NCBI GenBank assembly: GCA_963837165.1
Contig: CAWIMD010000004.1
Location: forward strand, 434,001-498,000
Reading direction: 5' to 3'
Source of the DNA: JAENWD01 sp963837165
GTDB taxonomy: Bacteria; Acidobacteriota; Vicinamibacteria; Vicinamibacterales; JAENWD01
DNA: 64,000 nucleotides
Shown in pieces: positions 16,203 to 25,051 of the stretch (within the stretch, counting starts at the first letter, position 1; every line of letters starts with the position of its first letter). The position numbers were made by a program, and so were the translations under genes. The notes beneath the pieces were generated by a model. The model did no database searches. It saw nothing but the letters and a program-made list of their open reading frames with translations, and was not told the DNA's origin.

Positions 16203-18304
16203 CACGTGATCCGGAACTGGACCCGCCGCGACACGGAGGGCGTCTTGCCGGCGCGCGACGTGGCGGCCACCGTCAGGACGTAGACGCCCGGCGGGAAGTC
16301 GGCCGTGGCGATCTGGGCCAGGTGGCCGTAGCCGCCCGACGCGCTGCCCTGCAGCTCGCTGGACTGGCGCGTCTCGCTCGCCGTGAACATGGTGCGCCCG
16401 TCCTCGCCCACCACGGTCGTGGTGATGTCCACCGCGTGCGGCGTCTTGAGATCGTTGTCGTAGACCTCTGCGTAGATGGCCAGGTTGTCGCCTCGCGGAA
16501 ACTCGCGCGTCGCGACCGGCGCTGCCGGCAGCACGGCCTTCAGCTCCTCGTCGGACTTGACCGTCGACACCCGGGCGCCGGAGGCGGACGCGACCGCGAC
16601 GCCGCTCATGGTGAGCGGCTCTTTGCCGAAGTCGGGCACGTCGAGGTCCTCGGTCACGAGCCCGACACGGCCCGTCCCGCCCTCCCGCGCGGCAATGCGC
16701 AGCTGATAGCGTCCCGGCGGCACGTGGATCCGCGTGGACAGCCTGACGCCGGTGGCGGTGAACTGCGGCAGGCGATCGGGCTGCAGGGCGAAGTCGACGA
16801 AATTGCGGTCGCCGCCGCGAATCTTGCCCTGGCGGTCCACGGCAATCGTCGAGACCTCGAGGTCGCTGAGGTACTTGCCGTCCTTCGGCGTGAACCCGAA
16901 CGAGCTGCCGTCGGCCTCGACCGTGACCGAGACGTCGGCGTTGGGGGCGGCGCCCTTGAACGGCGCAGCGAACGCGCGCAGGCGCAGGCCCGAGAGCGGC
17001 AGCGGGCTGTTCAGCGCCTCGCGCACCGCCGGCGACGTCTTGTCGCCCGGGGGCGCCTTCGGGAGCTCCGGCGGCTTGCCCCGCGGGGCCGTGTACCCGC
17101 GACGGTAGCGCACGTCCAGCCCCGGGCGCTTGACCCGGACCTCGATGTGGCGGAACCGGCCGTCGCGGCGATCGTTCCCCGGGTAGTAGCCGAGCACGTA
17201 GTAGGCGCTGTTGTCCTTCACGACGCGCGAGAAGGCCTTGGTGAAATCGTTGCTGCTCACCGCCGCGAACCCGCCGGTCTCCTCCGACAGGCTCCGCAGG
17301 CTGTTCTGGGCCAGCCGCAGCGAGTCCTGGAACGACTGCATGCTGAGGTTCAGGGAGGGATCGTCCGGGAAGCCGCCGGAGACGCCGATCGCCTCGTCGC
17401 CCAGCATGGTCAGGCCGCGCGGGTCGATCGAGTAGATGCTGACGTCGGAGCGCGTGGCCGCGGCGATCACGTCGCGCATCTTCTCCTGGACGGTGGACGC
17501 CTCGCGCTTCTGGAAGTCGTAGATGTTGTAGTCGATGCCCTCGCTGAACCAGATGATCGCCTTCCGCCGGCCGCGGATGCTGCCGACCCAGTCGGAAATC
17601 TTGGCGATCGTCTCGAGCGCGACCCGCGCGTCGTAGCCGCGTTCCATGTCGTCGGGATCGTCGATGCGCGAGGTGGGCCCGACGGGAACGGACTGCTGGC
17701 GCTGGTACTGCTCGAGCCGCGACTCGGTCTCGGACCGCAGCTTCATCCCGCCGAAGGCCTCGACCGCCCGCCGGAGGAGGCGCTTGTTGCTCGTGAAGTC
17801 CTGCGTGGCGTCGAGCACGCCGCTCGTGGTCAGGACGGCGGCCATGTCGTTGGCGGCCATGTATTTGTCGATGAACTGGAGGGCGGCCTTCTTCACGAGC
17901 GGTCCCCGCAGCGCCGCCGTGTGCTTGTCGTCGAGGATGATCACGTACACGCGCCCGTCGAACGGCTTCGCATTGGAGACGACGTCGGGCTCGATCGGCC
18001 GGCTCACCTGGAGCGGCGGCGGCTCGGGCGTCTCAATCGGGATGTCCACCTGGGTGAACGACGTGATGTCCTGGGGCTTGCCGTCCTCGAACACCTCGAA
18101 GTCGTCGCGCTTCAGCCCGGGGACGAACTGCCCCTGGCGATCGAAGACCGCCGCATCCACTTCGACGTAGTTGACTTCCAGCTTGAACGTGACCTGGGGG
18201 CGTTCGGCCGCCTGCGGGGGCGCAGGCTGCCGGGCCATGATCCCGGCGCTGCCGAGGAGACCGAGGACGAGACCAGTTCCGAGACGACGGGACCGAGCAC
18301 TCAT
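16202..18304 (-). CDS. Exported VWFA-related protein of the acidobacterial type
   Basis: A 700-residue secreted or periplasmic protein of unknown function. The N-terminus is signal-like (about residues 9-25). Next comes the family block VTFKLEVNYVEVDAAVFDRQGQFVPGL (split here: VTFKLEVNYVEVDAAVF then DRQGQFVPGLKRDDFEVFEDG), then a von Willebrand A-like domain at about 115-390. The usual metal-site DxSxS is replaced by LDDKHTAALR, so metal binding may be altered. Beta-rich regions follow to the C-terminus. Families like this (the TIGR03436 group) are strongly expanded in Acidobacteriota and are the best taxonomic marker in the window. A possible -10 (AATAAT, minus strand 18321-18316) lies 11 bases before the ATG. 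Confidence 0.88.
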   Translation of the reverse strand: MSARSRRLGTGLVLGLLGSAGIMARQPAPPQAAERPQVTFKLEVNYVEVDAAVFDRQGQFVPGLKRDDFEVFEDGKPQDITSFTQVDIPIETPEPPPLQVSRPIEPDVVSNAKPFDGRVYVIILDDKHTAALRGPLVKKAALQFIDKYMAANDMAAVLTTSGVLDATQDFTSNKRLLRRAVEAFGGMKLRSETESRLEQYQRQQSVPVGPTSRIDDPDDMERGYDARVALETIAKISDWVGSIRGRRKAIIWFSEGIDYNIYDFQKREASTVQEKMRDVIAAATRSDVSIYSIDPRGLTMLGDEAIGVSGGFPDDPSLNLSMQSFQDSLRLAQNSLRSLSEETGGFAAVSSNDFTKAFSRVVKDNSAYYVLGYYPGNDRRDGRFRHIEVRVKRPGLDVRYRRGYTAPRGKPPELPKAPPGDKTSPAVREALNSPLPLSGLRLRAFAAPFKGAAPNADVSVTVEADGSSFGFTPKDGKYLSDLEVSTIAVDRQGKIRGGDRNFVDFALQPDRLPQFTATGVRLSTRIHVPPGRYQLRIAAREGGTGRVGLVTEDLDVPDFGKEPLTMSGVAVASASGARVSTVKSDEELKAVLPAAPVATREFPRGDNLAIYAEVYDNDLKTPHAVDITTTVVGEDGRTMFTASETRQSSELQGSASGGYGHLAQIATADFPPGVYVLTVAATSRAGKTPSVSRRVQFRIT

Positions 18305-18334
18305 GTCAAACCACCATTATTGCCCATCGCCCCC

Positions 18335-18400
18335 CACTCCGCATTCCTCACTCCGCACTCCTCACTGATTCCGCACTCCGCATTCCCCATTCCGCATTGG
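18335..18400. repeat. Short-period array, CCGCACT/CCGCATT family (family A, copy 1)
   Basis: Imperfect heptads around CCGCACT, CCGCATT and CTCACT fill most of the spacer between the divergent genes at 18304 (minus) and 18515 (plus). The same family recurs at 26429-26458 and 40042-40205. This is the only array in the window that lies upstream of both neighbours rather than after a stop codon. Confidence 0.85.
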
Positions 18401-18501
18401 TTGGACGTCCGGCCCGTCCCGGCGGCCGTGGGATCCAGACCTGCCGGGCCCGGAGGCATCCGTCCCTGCCCTCCCGGCCAGGCCCGGTCCATGTCGCAGC
18501 G

Positions 18502-18507
18502 TATACT
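18502..18507 (+). promoter_or_regulatory. -10-like hexamer of a leaderless M24 peptidase mRNA
   Basis: TATACT at 18502-18507 ends seven bases before the ATG at 18515. No clear -35 box is seen. The spacing favours transcription from about the A of this ATG and supports it over the ATG at 18491. Confidence 0.4.
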
Positions 18508-18514
18508 GGACGGC

Positions 18515-19696
18515 ATGGCGCTCGACATCGTCGCGGTCCAGGCGGCGCTCGCCGAGGACGGCCTCGACGGCTGGCTCCTCTACGACTTTCACGGCTCGAA
18601 TCCCATCGCCCGCTCCCTCGTCGGCCTGAACGGCGGCGGCAAGATGACGACGCGCCGCTGGTACTACCTGATTCCGGCCTCCGGCGAGCCGCGGGCGCTC
18701 GTGCACGCGATCGAGCCGCACACGCTGGAGGGTCTGCCCGGCCGAGTGGACGTCTACGCCAGCCGCGACGCCCTGGCGCGCGGCCTCGACGGGCTGACGC
18801 GCGGCCTCAAGCGCGTGGCCATGGAGTACTCCCCCGGCAACGCGATTCCCTACGTCGGGCGCGTGGACGCGGGCACGGTCGAAACCGTCCGGCAGCGCGG
18901 GGTGGACGTGGTCTCGTCGGGCGATCTGGTGCAGCGGTTCGAGGCCGTATGGACGGACGACGGGCTCGAGACGCACCTGGCCGCGTCGGCCGCACTGTAT
19001 CGGGTCAAGGACCGCGCGTTCGAGGCCCTGCGACGCCGGATCGCCGCGGGAACTCCGACCACCGAGCACGAGATCCAGCAGTTGATGGTGGGCTGGCTCC
19101 GCGACGAGGGCCTGACGAGCGACGGACCGCCGGTCGTCGCCTCGATGCAGAACGCGGGCAACCCCCACTACATGCCGGCGGCGGCGGGCAGCCGGTCGAT
19201 CCGCGCGGATGAGCTCGTCCTGCTGGACCTGTGGGGCAAGCAGACGATCGCCGGCGCCATCTACGCCGACATCACCTGGGTCGGCTTCACGGGAACGCGC
19301 GTGCCCGACGAGTTCGCGGCGGCCTTCGACGCCATTGCCCGCGCGCGCGATGCTGCGGTGGCGATCATCCAGGACGCGGCACGCGCGCAGCGGGATGTGC
19401 GCGGCTGGCAGGTCGATCGTGCCGCACGCGACGTCCTGGACGCCGCCGGCTACGGGGCCCACGTGCTCCACCGCACGGGCCACAGCCTCGGGACCGAAGT
19501 CCACGGCAACGGCGCGCACATGGACGACTACGAGACCCACGACGACCGGCGGCTGCTGCCCGGGACGGGCTTCACCGTCGAGCCGGGGCTCTACTTCGAC
19601 CGGTTCGGCGTGCGGACCGAGATCAACGTGTATTTCGGCCGGGGCGACGCGCGCGTGAGCGGACCGTCGCAGGGGGCCATCGTCGCGCTCGGGTAG
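18515..19696 (+). CDS. M24-family metallopeptidase (Xaa-Pro aminopeptidase-like)
   Basis: Probably cleaves N-terminal residues from peptides with proline at position two, in the cytoplasm. The protein has 393 residues from the ATG at 18515 (401 from the ATG at 18491). An N-terminal creatinase-like domain (about 1-145) begins DGLDGWLLYDFHGSNPIA, then the pita-bread domain. The metal ligands are visible: Asp in VLLDLWGKQ and in YADITWVGF, His in HRTGHSLGTEVHG, Glu in FTVEPGLYF and Glu in VRTEINVYF. The shorter start fits both the family N-terminus and the -10 box just upstream. It is divergent from the VWFA-related gene and 54 bases before htrA. Confidence 0.88.
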   Translation: MALDIVAVQAALAEDGLDGWLLYDFHGSNPIARSLVGLNGGGKMTTRRWYYLIPASGEPRALVHAIEPHTLEGLPGRVDVYASRDALARGLDGLTRGLKRVAMEYSPGNAIPYVGRVDAGTVETVRQRGVDVVSSGDLVQRFEAVWTDDGLETHLAASAALYRVKDRAFEALRRRIAAGTPTTEHEIQQLMVGWLRDEGLTSDGPPVVASMQNAGNPHYMPAAAGSRSIRADELVLLDLWGKQTIAGAIYADITWVGFTGTRVPDEFAAAFDAIARARDAAVAIIQDAARAQRDVRGWQVDRAARDVLDAAGYGAHVLHRTGHSLGTEVHGNGAHMDDYETHDDRRLLPGTGFTVEPGLYFDRFGVRTEINVYFGRGDARVSGPSQGAIVALG

Positions 19697-19750
19697 AGGC
19701 CGGCGGGCGCCGGCAGTCAGGCGGGAACCGCCGGTTCCCCGGAGGACGCA

Positions 19751-21272
19751 ATGTCAACGCGGAAGACCACACTGTTCTACACCGTGCTCGTCGCCGTCGC
19801 CTCGCTGGCGGTGGGCATGGTCATCGCATCGCGGCTCGATCTGTCGACGGAGTCCTCCGCGCAGACCATGTCGGTGCCTTCCGCCAATACCGCGCCCATT
19901 TCCGGGCCAGTGGACGCGCTGACGTTTCGGACGATCGCCAAGGCGGTCTCGCCAGCCGTCGTCAACATCCGCACCGAGTCGCACCAGCGGGAGCAGGACC
20001 TGACCGAGTTCTTCGACGGGGGCGACGACCTGTTCCGCCGCTTCTTCGGTCAGCCCCATAAGCCCGACAGCAAGAACGCGCAGGTCTCGGTGGCCGCCGG
20101 CACCGGGTTCATCATCGCCAAGGAAGGCCTCATCCTCACGAACAACCACGTGGTCGAGGGCGCCGACAAGGTCGAGGTCTCGCTCTATGGGGAAGACGAC
20201 GACGTGAAGTACCCGGGCGCGGGTGGTCGGGCGCGACGCCCTTACCGATTCCGCGCTGATCGAGCTCACCGAGAAGCCCGATCACATCCTGCCCGAGGTC
20301 AAGTTCGGCGACTCGAGCCAGATGGAGCCGGGCGACTGGGTGATGGCCATCGGCAACCCGTTCAACCTGTCGCACACGGTGAGCGTCGGCGTGGTCAGCG
20401 CGTTGAAGCGTCCGTTCCCGGTCGCCAACGGCCGGTTCGTGGACATGATCCAGACCGACGCGGCCATCAACCCCGGCAACTCCGGCGGCCCGTTGCTGAA
20501 CGTGCGCGGCGAGGTGATCGGGATGAACACCGCGATCTACGCCGACGCCCGGCAGTCGGGCAACATCGGCATCGGCTTCGCCGTGCCGATCAACACGGTG
20601 CGCAACCTCCTGCCGCAGCTCCGCACGGGGAAGGTCACCCGCGGCATGATTGGCGTGCAGGTGACGCCGGTGCCGCGCGACGCGCTGGACGAGTTCGGCC
20701 TGAAGGACCGCCGGGGGGCGCTGGTTGTCACCGTGAGCGGCAGCGGACCGGCCGAAAAGGCGGGCGTGAAACCCGGCGACGTGATCGTGGACGTCAACGG
20801 CAAGCCGATCCCGTCCCGCGACGATCTGGTGCAGACCGTCATGGGCCTCAAGCCGGGTACCACGGTGCCCCTGACGGTGGTACGCGACAAGCAGCCGCAG
20901 TCCCTGAACATCACGATCGGCGAGCTGAACCTCGAGTCGGAATCGCAGGCGTCCGGGGAAGAGGAGGAGCCGAGCGAGGACACGACCACCGGCTTCGGCA
21001 TGACGCTGGGCAACCTGACGGCCGACCGCGCCCGCCGGCTCGAGCTGCCGGCCGGCACGACCGGGGCGCTGATCATGGACCTCGACGCCAGCGGCAGCGG
21101 GGCGCGGGCGGGGCTGGCGCAGGGCGACGTGATCCTCCAGGTGAACCGCCACAAGGTCGGCTCGGCCGCCGAGGCCGGGCGCGAGCTGCAGAAGGTGCCG
21201 TCCGGCGGCACCGCGCTGATGCTCATCTGGCGGCGGAACCAGGAGATCTTCCTGACGGTCAAGAAGGACTGA
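19751..21272 (+). pseudogene. HtrA/DegP-type serine protease, frameshifted as given
   Basis: A periplasmic S1C protease with a signal anchor (about residues 8-28), a trypsin-like domain and two PDZ domains. His133 of the triad is in TNNHVVEGAD. At 20215-20217 the frame is lost: the tract CCGGGCG should read CCGGCG. Removing one G restores VKYPARVVGRDALTDSALIEL with the catalytic Asp, and then the catalytic Ser in INPGNSGGPL, giving about 506 residues. As written, the first frame loses the Asp and Ser, and the second frame (GTG 20223) lacks the His. The rest of the sequence shows no decay, so a sequencing error or very recent mutation is more likely than an old pseudogene. Confidence 0.88.
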
Positions 21273-21292
21273 ACGGCTCGCGAGTTTGCACG

Positions 21293-21392
21293 GTAGATGG
21301 GTTGATGGGTGGATGGGTGGATGGGTTGATGGGCACTTCGAGCACCGAAAACCCCATAAACCCACAAACCCGTAAACCACAAACCCATAAAC
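21293..21392. repeat. Two-armed octad array (family B) after htrA
   Basis: The left arm (21294-21333) is five octads of TTGATGGG or TGGATGGG type, the first being TAGATGGG. After a 16-base loop, the right arm (21350-21392) is made of ATAAACCC and ACAAACCC units, which on the other strand read as GGG-rich octads related to the left arm. It begins about 20 bases after the htrA stop. Confidence 0.85.
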
Positions 21393-21409
21393 GCCCGGTG
21401 ACGGGGGAG

Positions 21410-21439
21410 TTGTCATTCCCCCGCGTATTGGGGTACATA
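21410..21439 (+). promoter_or_regulatory. Predicted promoter of the CYTH gene
   Basis: TTGTCA at 21410-21415 and TACATA at 21434-21439 are 18 bases apart. The -10 box ends eight bases before the ATG at 21448, and there is no ribosome-binding site, so the mRNA would be leaderless. A GGGGGA/TTCCCCC hairpin (21403-21422) overlaps the -35 box. Confidence 0.42.
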
Positions 21440-21447
21440 GCCCGGCT

Positions 21448-22011
21448 ATGAGCACTCCGACGACGGTCGAGCGGGAAGTGAAGCTCAGGTTCGAGTCGGT
21501 GGAAGCCGCGCGAGAGGCGATTCTCGCGGCCGGCGCGGCGCCGCTGCGCTGTCGCCGGCTGCAGGAGGACGCGCTGCTGGACGATCGCGACGAGTCGCTC
21601 CGGAAGCGGCGCTGCGTGCTCCGGGTGCGCGTGGAATCCGGCCGGAGCCTGCTCACCTTCAAGGGCCCGGTCCAGCCCTCGCCCATGAAGCTTCGCGAGG
21701 AGATCGAGACCGTCGTCGGCGACGGCGAGACGATGCTGCGGTGCTTCGAGCAGCTGGGGTACGCCGTGTGGTTCCGGTATCAGAAGTACCGGGAGGAGTA
21801 CGCGCTCGGCGAGGCCATCGTCGCCGTGGACGAGACGCCGGTCGGAGTGTTCGTCGAAGTGGAGGGCGAGGAGCACGGGATCGTCGAGGCCACGCACGCG
21901 CTCGGCCGCTCTCCCGACGACTTCGTCCTCGACTCCTACCGATCGCTCTTCATGGAGCATCGCCGCGCGCACGGCCTGCCGGCCACCGACATGCTCTTCG
22001 ACGAGGACTGA
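21448..22011 (+). CDS. CYTH-domain protein (class IV adenylate cyclase / triphosphatase family)
   Basis: A 187-residue cytoplasmic protein. The signature EREVKLRF near the N-terminus is the ExExK motif that binds the triphosphate and metal in CYTH enzymes. Further basic and acidic strands, RKRRCVLRVRVESGRSLLTFKG and YRYQKYREEY-like segments (WFRYQKYREEY) plus AVDETPVGVFVEVEG, complete the tunnel fold. The family includes adenylate cyclases, thiamine triphosphatases and inorganic triphosphatases; the substrate cannot be told from sequence. Four bases separate it from the MurU-like gene, so the two are probably cotranscribed with the kinase that follows. Confidence 0.85.
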   Translation: MSTPTTVEREVKLRFESVEAAREAILAAGAAPLRCRRLQEDALLDDRDESLRKRRCVLRVRVESGRSLLTFKGPVQPSPMKLREEIETVVGDGETMLRCFEQLGYAVWFRYQKYREEYALGEAIVAVDETPVGVFVEVEGEEHGIVEATHALGRSPDDFVLDSYRSLFMEHRRAHGLPATDMLFDED

Positions 22012-22015
22012 GCCC

Positions 22016-22930
22016 GTGTCGTCGCCCGGCACGGCGCTGCTGCTGGCCGCCGGACGTGGAACCCGCCTTCGCCCACTGACCGCCCGGCTCGCCAAGCCCG
22101 CCCTGCCTGTGGCCGGCTGCTCGCTCGTCGAGCGCAGCCTCTCGTGGCTCGCCCGATCCGGCGTGCATGACGCCCTGGTGAACCTGCACTACCGCCCCGA
22201 GACGATCGCGAGCCTGCTCGGCGACGGCACCGGACATGGGGTCCGCGTGCGGTACTCGTGGGAGCAGCCGTTGCTCGGATCGGCGGGCGGCCCGCGCCGC
22301 GCGTTCGCGCTCGTGACCGACGATCGGCTCTGGTTGATCAACGCGGACACGATCGCCGAGGTCGATCTCGGGGCCATGGCGGCCGCGCACGACGCGTCCG
22401 GCGCGATTGTGACGATGGCGGTGATCCCGAACCCGGATCCGGAGCGGTACGGTGGCGTGCGGGTGAGCGAGGCGGGCGCCGTGACCGGGTTCACGCCGCG
22501 AGGGGCGCCGGGGCCGTCGTGGCACTTCGTCGGCGTCCAGATCGCCGATCGTGCCGCCTTCGAGGGCCTGCCCGACGGCCGGCCAGCCGAGAGCGTGGCA
22601 GACCTGTACCCGTCGCTCATCGCGCGGCGGCCCGGCAGCATCTGGGCCTACCGGACCAGCGTCCCGTTCCACGACATCGGAACGCCGGCCGACTACCTGG
22701 CGGCCTGCCTGGCCTTCGCGGGCGACGACTCGTCCCGGCTGGCCGCGGCGGGCGTCGTCGTGGCGCCCGGCGCACTAGTCGATCGAACCGTGCTCTGGGA
22801 GGACGTGACGGTCGGCCCCGGGGTTCGGCTGTCTGAGTGCATCGTGATGAGCGGCGCGCGCGTGCCGGCGGGCTTCAGCGCGAACCGCCGCGTGGTGGCG
22901 GCGGACCTGTCGCTGACGCCGCTCGCGTAA
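22016..22930 (+). CDS. NDP-sugar nucleotidyltransferase, MurU-like
   Basis: Probably transfers a nucleotide to a sugar-1-phosphate. Paired with the downstream AmgK-like kinase, the likely substrate is N-acetylmuramate-1-phosphate in peptidoglycan recycling. The protein has 304 residues. The N-terminus has the nucleotidyltransferase motif AAGRGTRLRPLT followed by KPALPVAG, and INADTIAEVD supplies the metal-binding Asp. The C-terminal 70 residues (GVVVAPGALVDRTVLWEDVTV, here split: GVVVAPGALVDRTV and LWEDVTVGPG) look like left-handed beta-helix hexapeptides, which compact MurU proteins of about 220 residues lack. A mannose-1-phosphate guanylyltransferase is the alternative. The GTG start is five bases after the CYTH stop. 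Confidence 0.8.
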   Translation: MSSPGTALLLAAGRGTRLRPLTARLAKPALPVAGCSLVERSLSWLARSGVHDALVNLHYRPETIASLLGDGTGHGVRVRYSWEQPLLGSAGGPRRAFALVTDDRLWLINADTIAEVDLGAMAAAHDASGAIVTMAVIPNPDPERYGGVRVSEAGAVTGFTPRGAPGPSWHFVGVQIADRAAFEGLPDGRPAESVADLYPSLIARRPGSIWAYRTSVPFHDIGTPADYLAACLAFAGDDSSRLAAAGVVVAPGALVDRTVLWEDVTVGPGVRLSECIVMSGARVPAGFSANRRVVAADLSLTPLA

Positions 22931-22943
22931 CGGGGGCCGGAGG

Positions 22944-23975
22944 ATGGAACACGACAGCAGGGACCCGGGCGGCCGCATCGCGGCCTACCTCGCACGGGCC
23001 GGCCTGACGGCGCAGGTGACGAGCGTGCTGCCGCTCACCGGCGACGCATCGGATCGGAAGTACTTCCGCGTGCTGAGGCGCGGCGCGCCGTCGCTCGTCC
23101 TCGCGCTCCACCTCGAGCCGTTCGACGCCGATGGACTTCCCTTCCTGCGCGTAGCCGCCCTGCTGCGGTCGATGCCGCTGCCGATCCCCACCGTGCTCGA
23201 CCGCGCCGGCGATCTCGGCCTGCTGGTGCTGGAAGACCTCGGCGACGTCACGCTGCAGGCGCACGTCGGCGCCGCCCCGGCCGAGCACCAGCGGCTCTAC
23301 CGTCACGCCGTGGCGCTCATCGACGTCCTGCAGCGGCGCGGGCGGGAGCTCGCCTCGCCCGAGTACCCGCCGTACGCGATCGCGTTCGACGGGGAGAAGC
23401 TGCGCTGGGAGCTCGACTTCTTCACGAAACACTACGTGGAGGGCTACCGCGGTGCGGCGATCCCGGCACCGGCACGGGCAGCGCTGGAGGAGGAGTGGGG
23501 CACGCTCGCCGCGGAGCTGGCGGCCGAGCCGCGCGTGCTGTGTCACCGCGATTACCACAGCCGCAACCTGATGCTCCACCAGGGCGAGCTGTACATCATC
23601 GACTTCCAGGACGCGCGGATGGGTCCGGACACCTACGACCTGGTGTCGCTGCTGCGGGACTCCTACGTCGATCTGACCGAGGCGGCCGTGGACGACCTGG
23701 TGGCGTACTTCGTGGCCCTGAAGCGGCCGCAGGGCGGCTCGCCCGAGTGGAGCGCGTGGGAGCAGGATTTCCGCCGCCGGTTCGACGTGATGGCGCTGCA
23801 GCGCAACCTGAAAGCGCTGGGCACGTTCGGCTACCAGACGATCACGCGCCAGAACACCGTCTACATCCAGTACATCCCGCGGACCATCCGGCACGTCCGC
23901 ACGAACCTGGAGAGGCATCCACGGTTCGGCCGGCTCCGGGAGATCCTGGCCGGGGTCGTCGGCGAGCTGGGCTGA
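22944..23975 (+). CDS. Sugar kinase of the aminoglycoside phosphotransferase fold, AmgK-like
   Basis: Probably an anomeric kinase that phosphorylates N-acetylmuramate or N-acetylglucosamine at C1. The protein has 343 residues with a protein-kinase-like fold. Visible elements are LTGDASDRKYFRVL (nucleotide loop), LLVLEDLGD (hinge), the catalytic loop CHRDYHSRNLM with Asp and Asn, and IIDFQDARMGPDTYDL with the metal-binding Asp. It follows the MurU-like gene by 13 bases, the order expected for an AmgK-MurU recycling pair. A role in other sugar activation cannot be excluded. Confidence 0.82.
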   Translation: MEHDSRDPGGRIAAYLARAGLTAQVTSVLPLTGDASDRKYFRVLRRGAPSLVLALHLEPFDADGLPFLRVAALLRSMPLPIPTVLDRAGDLGLLVLEDLGDVTLQAHVGAAPAEHQRLYRHAVALIDVLQRRGRELASPEYPPYAIAFDGEKLRWELDFFTKHYVEGYRGAAIPAPARAALEEEWGTLAAELAAEPRVLCHRDYHSRNLMLHQGELYIIDFQDARMGPDTYDLVSLLRDSYVDLTEAAVDDLVAYFVALKRPQGGSPEWSAWEQDFRRRFDVMALQRNLKALGTFGYQTITRQNTVYIQYIPRTIRHVRTNLERHPRFGRLREILAGVVGELG

Positions 23976-24008
23976 CACCGGGGCGAACTGCTAGACTATC
24001 GGGTTTGT

Positions 24009-24184
24009 GAGTCGTCAGCTGTCAGCGATCAGTCGTCAGTCGTCAGTTATCAGTCGTCAGTTATCAGTTGGCAGTCACGAAGGCTGAAGACTGAAGACCG
24101 ACTAAAACTGACAACTGAAAACTGACAACTGAAAACTGAAAACTGAAGACTGAAAACTGGCAGCTGCTGAGAACCGACAGCTGA
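24009..24184. repeat. Two-armed heptad array (family C), CAGTNNN / ACTGANN
   Basis: The left arm (24009-24078) is ten heptads in register: GAGTCGT, CAGCTGT, CAGCGAT, CAGTCGT, CAGTCGT, CAGTTAT, CAGTCGT, CAGTTAT, CAGTTGG, CAGTCAC. The right arm (24083-24183) has opposite polarity: GCTGAAG, ACTGAAG, then ACTGACA, ACTGAAA and ACTGAAG units. The constant core CAGT/ACTG pairs between arms, while the other three bases vary. It lies 33 bases after the AmgK-like stop and ends just before the isomerase gene. Confidence 0.9.
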
Positions 24185-24193
24185 ACCCGTCCC

Positions 24194-25033
24194 ATGCAGT
24201 TCGGCATCTCCACGCACCTCTATCACGGCGTCCGCCTCGATCGCGACCACCTGGTCGAGATCGCCGCGCATGGCTTCGATGCGGTCGAGATCTTCGCGAC
24301 ACGTACGCACTTCGACTACCACGACGAGCGGGCGGTTGTCGGGATCGCAGGCCACCTGGCGGATGCCGGCCTGCGCGCCCACGCCGTGCACGCGCCGACG
24401 ACGGAGAGCTACCGCGACGGCGTCTGGGGCGCCAGCTACTCGGTGGCCCACGGCGACGAGGCCCGCCGGCGTGCCGCGGTGGAGGAGGCCGGGGCGGCCA
24501 TCCGCGCCGCCCACGGGCTCGGCGCCGGCCTCGTCGTGGTGCACCCGGGCATCCCCACGGCGCAGTCACCGGCCACGCGGGACAACCGGCGGGACGCGTT
24601 CGTCCGCAGCGTCGAGGAGCTTCAGCACGTCGCTGCTCCTCTGGGCGTGCGCCTGGCGCTCGAAGTGATCCCCAACCCGATTGCGGACGCCGACGCGCTC
24701 GTCCGGCTGCTCGAGGACGAGATCGAGCCGGATGGCGTCGGCATCTGCCTCGACACCGGACACGCGTTCATGCAGGGCGACGTCGCCGACGCAATCGAGA
24801 CCATCTCCGGCTACCTGATCACGACGCACCTGCACGACAACGACGGGGAGCACGACAGCCATCAGGTGCCGTTCGCCGGCCGGATCAACTGGACGACGAC
24901 GATGATGGCGTTCCGGAAGGTCGGGTACGACGGGACGTGGATCTTCGAGGTGGCCGGTCCCGAGCAGCCGCGCGTCATTCTCGAGCGGGTCCAGCGCGCC
25001 CGCGCACGCATGGAACAGCTGCTCTCGAGCTGA
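24194..25033 (+). CDS. Sugar phosphate isomerase/epimerase-like TIM-barrel protein
   Basis: A 279-residue protein of the xylose isomerase-like / AP endonuclease 2 superfamily. Family marks are MQFGISTHLYHG at the N-terminus, LALEVIPNP (metal Glu), GICLDTGHAFMQGD (Asp and His), TTHLHDNDGEHDSH (His and Asp) and WIFEVAGPEQP (Glu). These form a divalent metal site in a TIM barrel. The reaction (isomerase, epimerase or endonuclease) cannot be assigned from sequence. It has no obvious ribosome-binding site, since the heptad array runs up to nine bases before the ATG. Confidence 0.8.
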   Translation: MQFGISTHLYHGVRLDRDHLVEIAAHGFDAVEIFATRTHFDYHDERAVVGIAGHLADAGLRAHAVHAPTTESYRDGVWGASYSVAHGDEARRRAAVEEAGAAIRAAHGLGAGLVVVHPGIPTAQSPATRDNRRDAFVRSVEELQHVAAPLGVRLALEVIPNPIADADALVRLLEDEIEPDGVGICLDTGHAFMQGDVADAIETISGYLITTHLHDNDGEHDSHQVPFAGRINWTTTMMAFRKVGYDGTWIFEVAGPEQPRVILERVQRARARMEQLLSS

Positions 25034-25051
25034 GCGAACTTCCGGCCCGTG

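Noticed and set aside
16322..18490. Long plus-strand frame running through the VWFA-related gene into the M24 peptidase
   Set aside because: The first two-thirds are the antisense of a clear protein; only the part from 18491/18515 is the peptidase.
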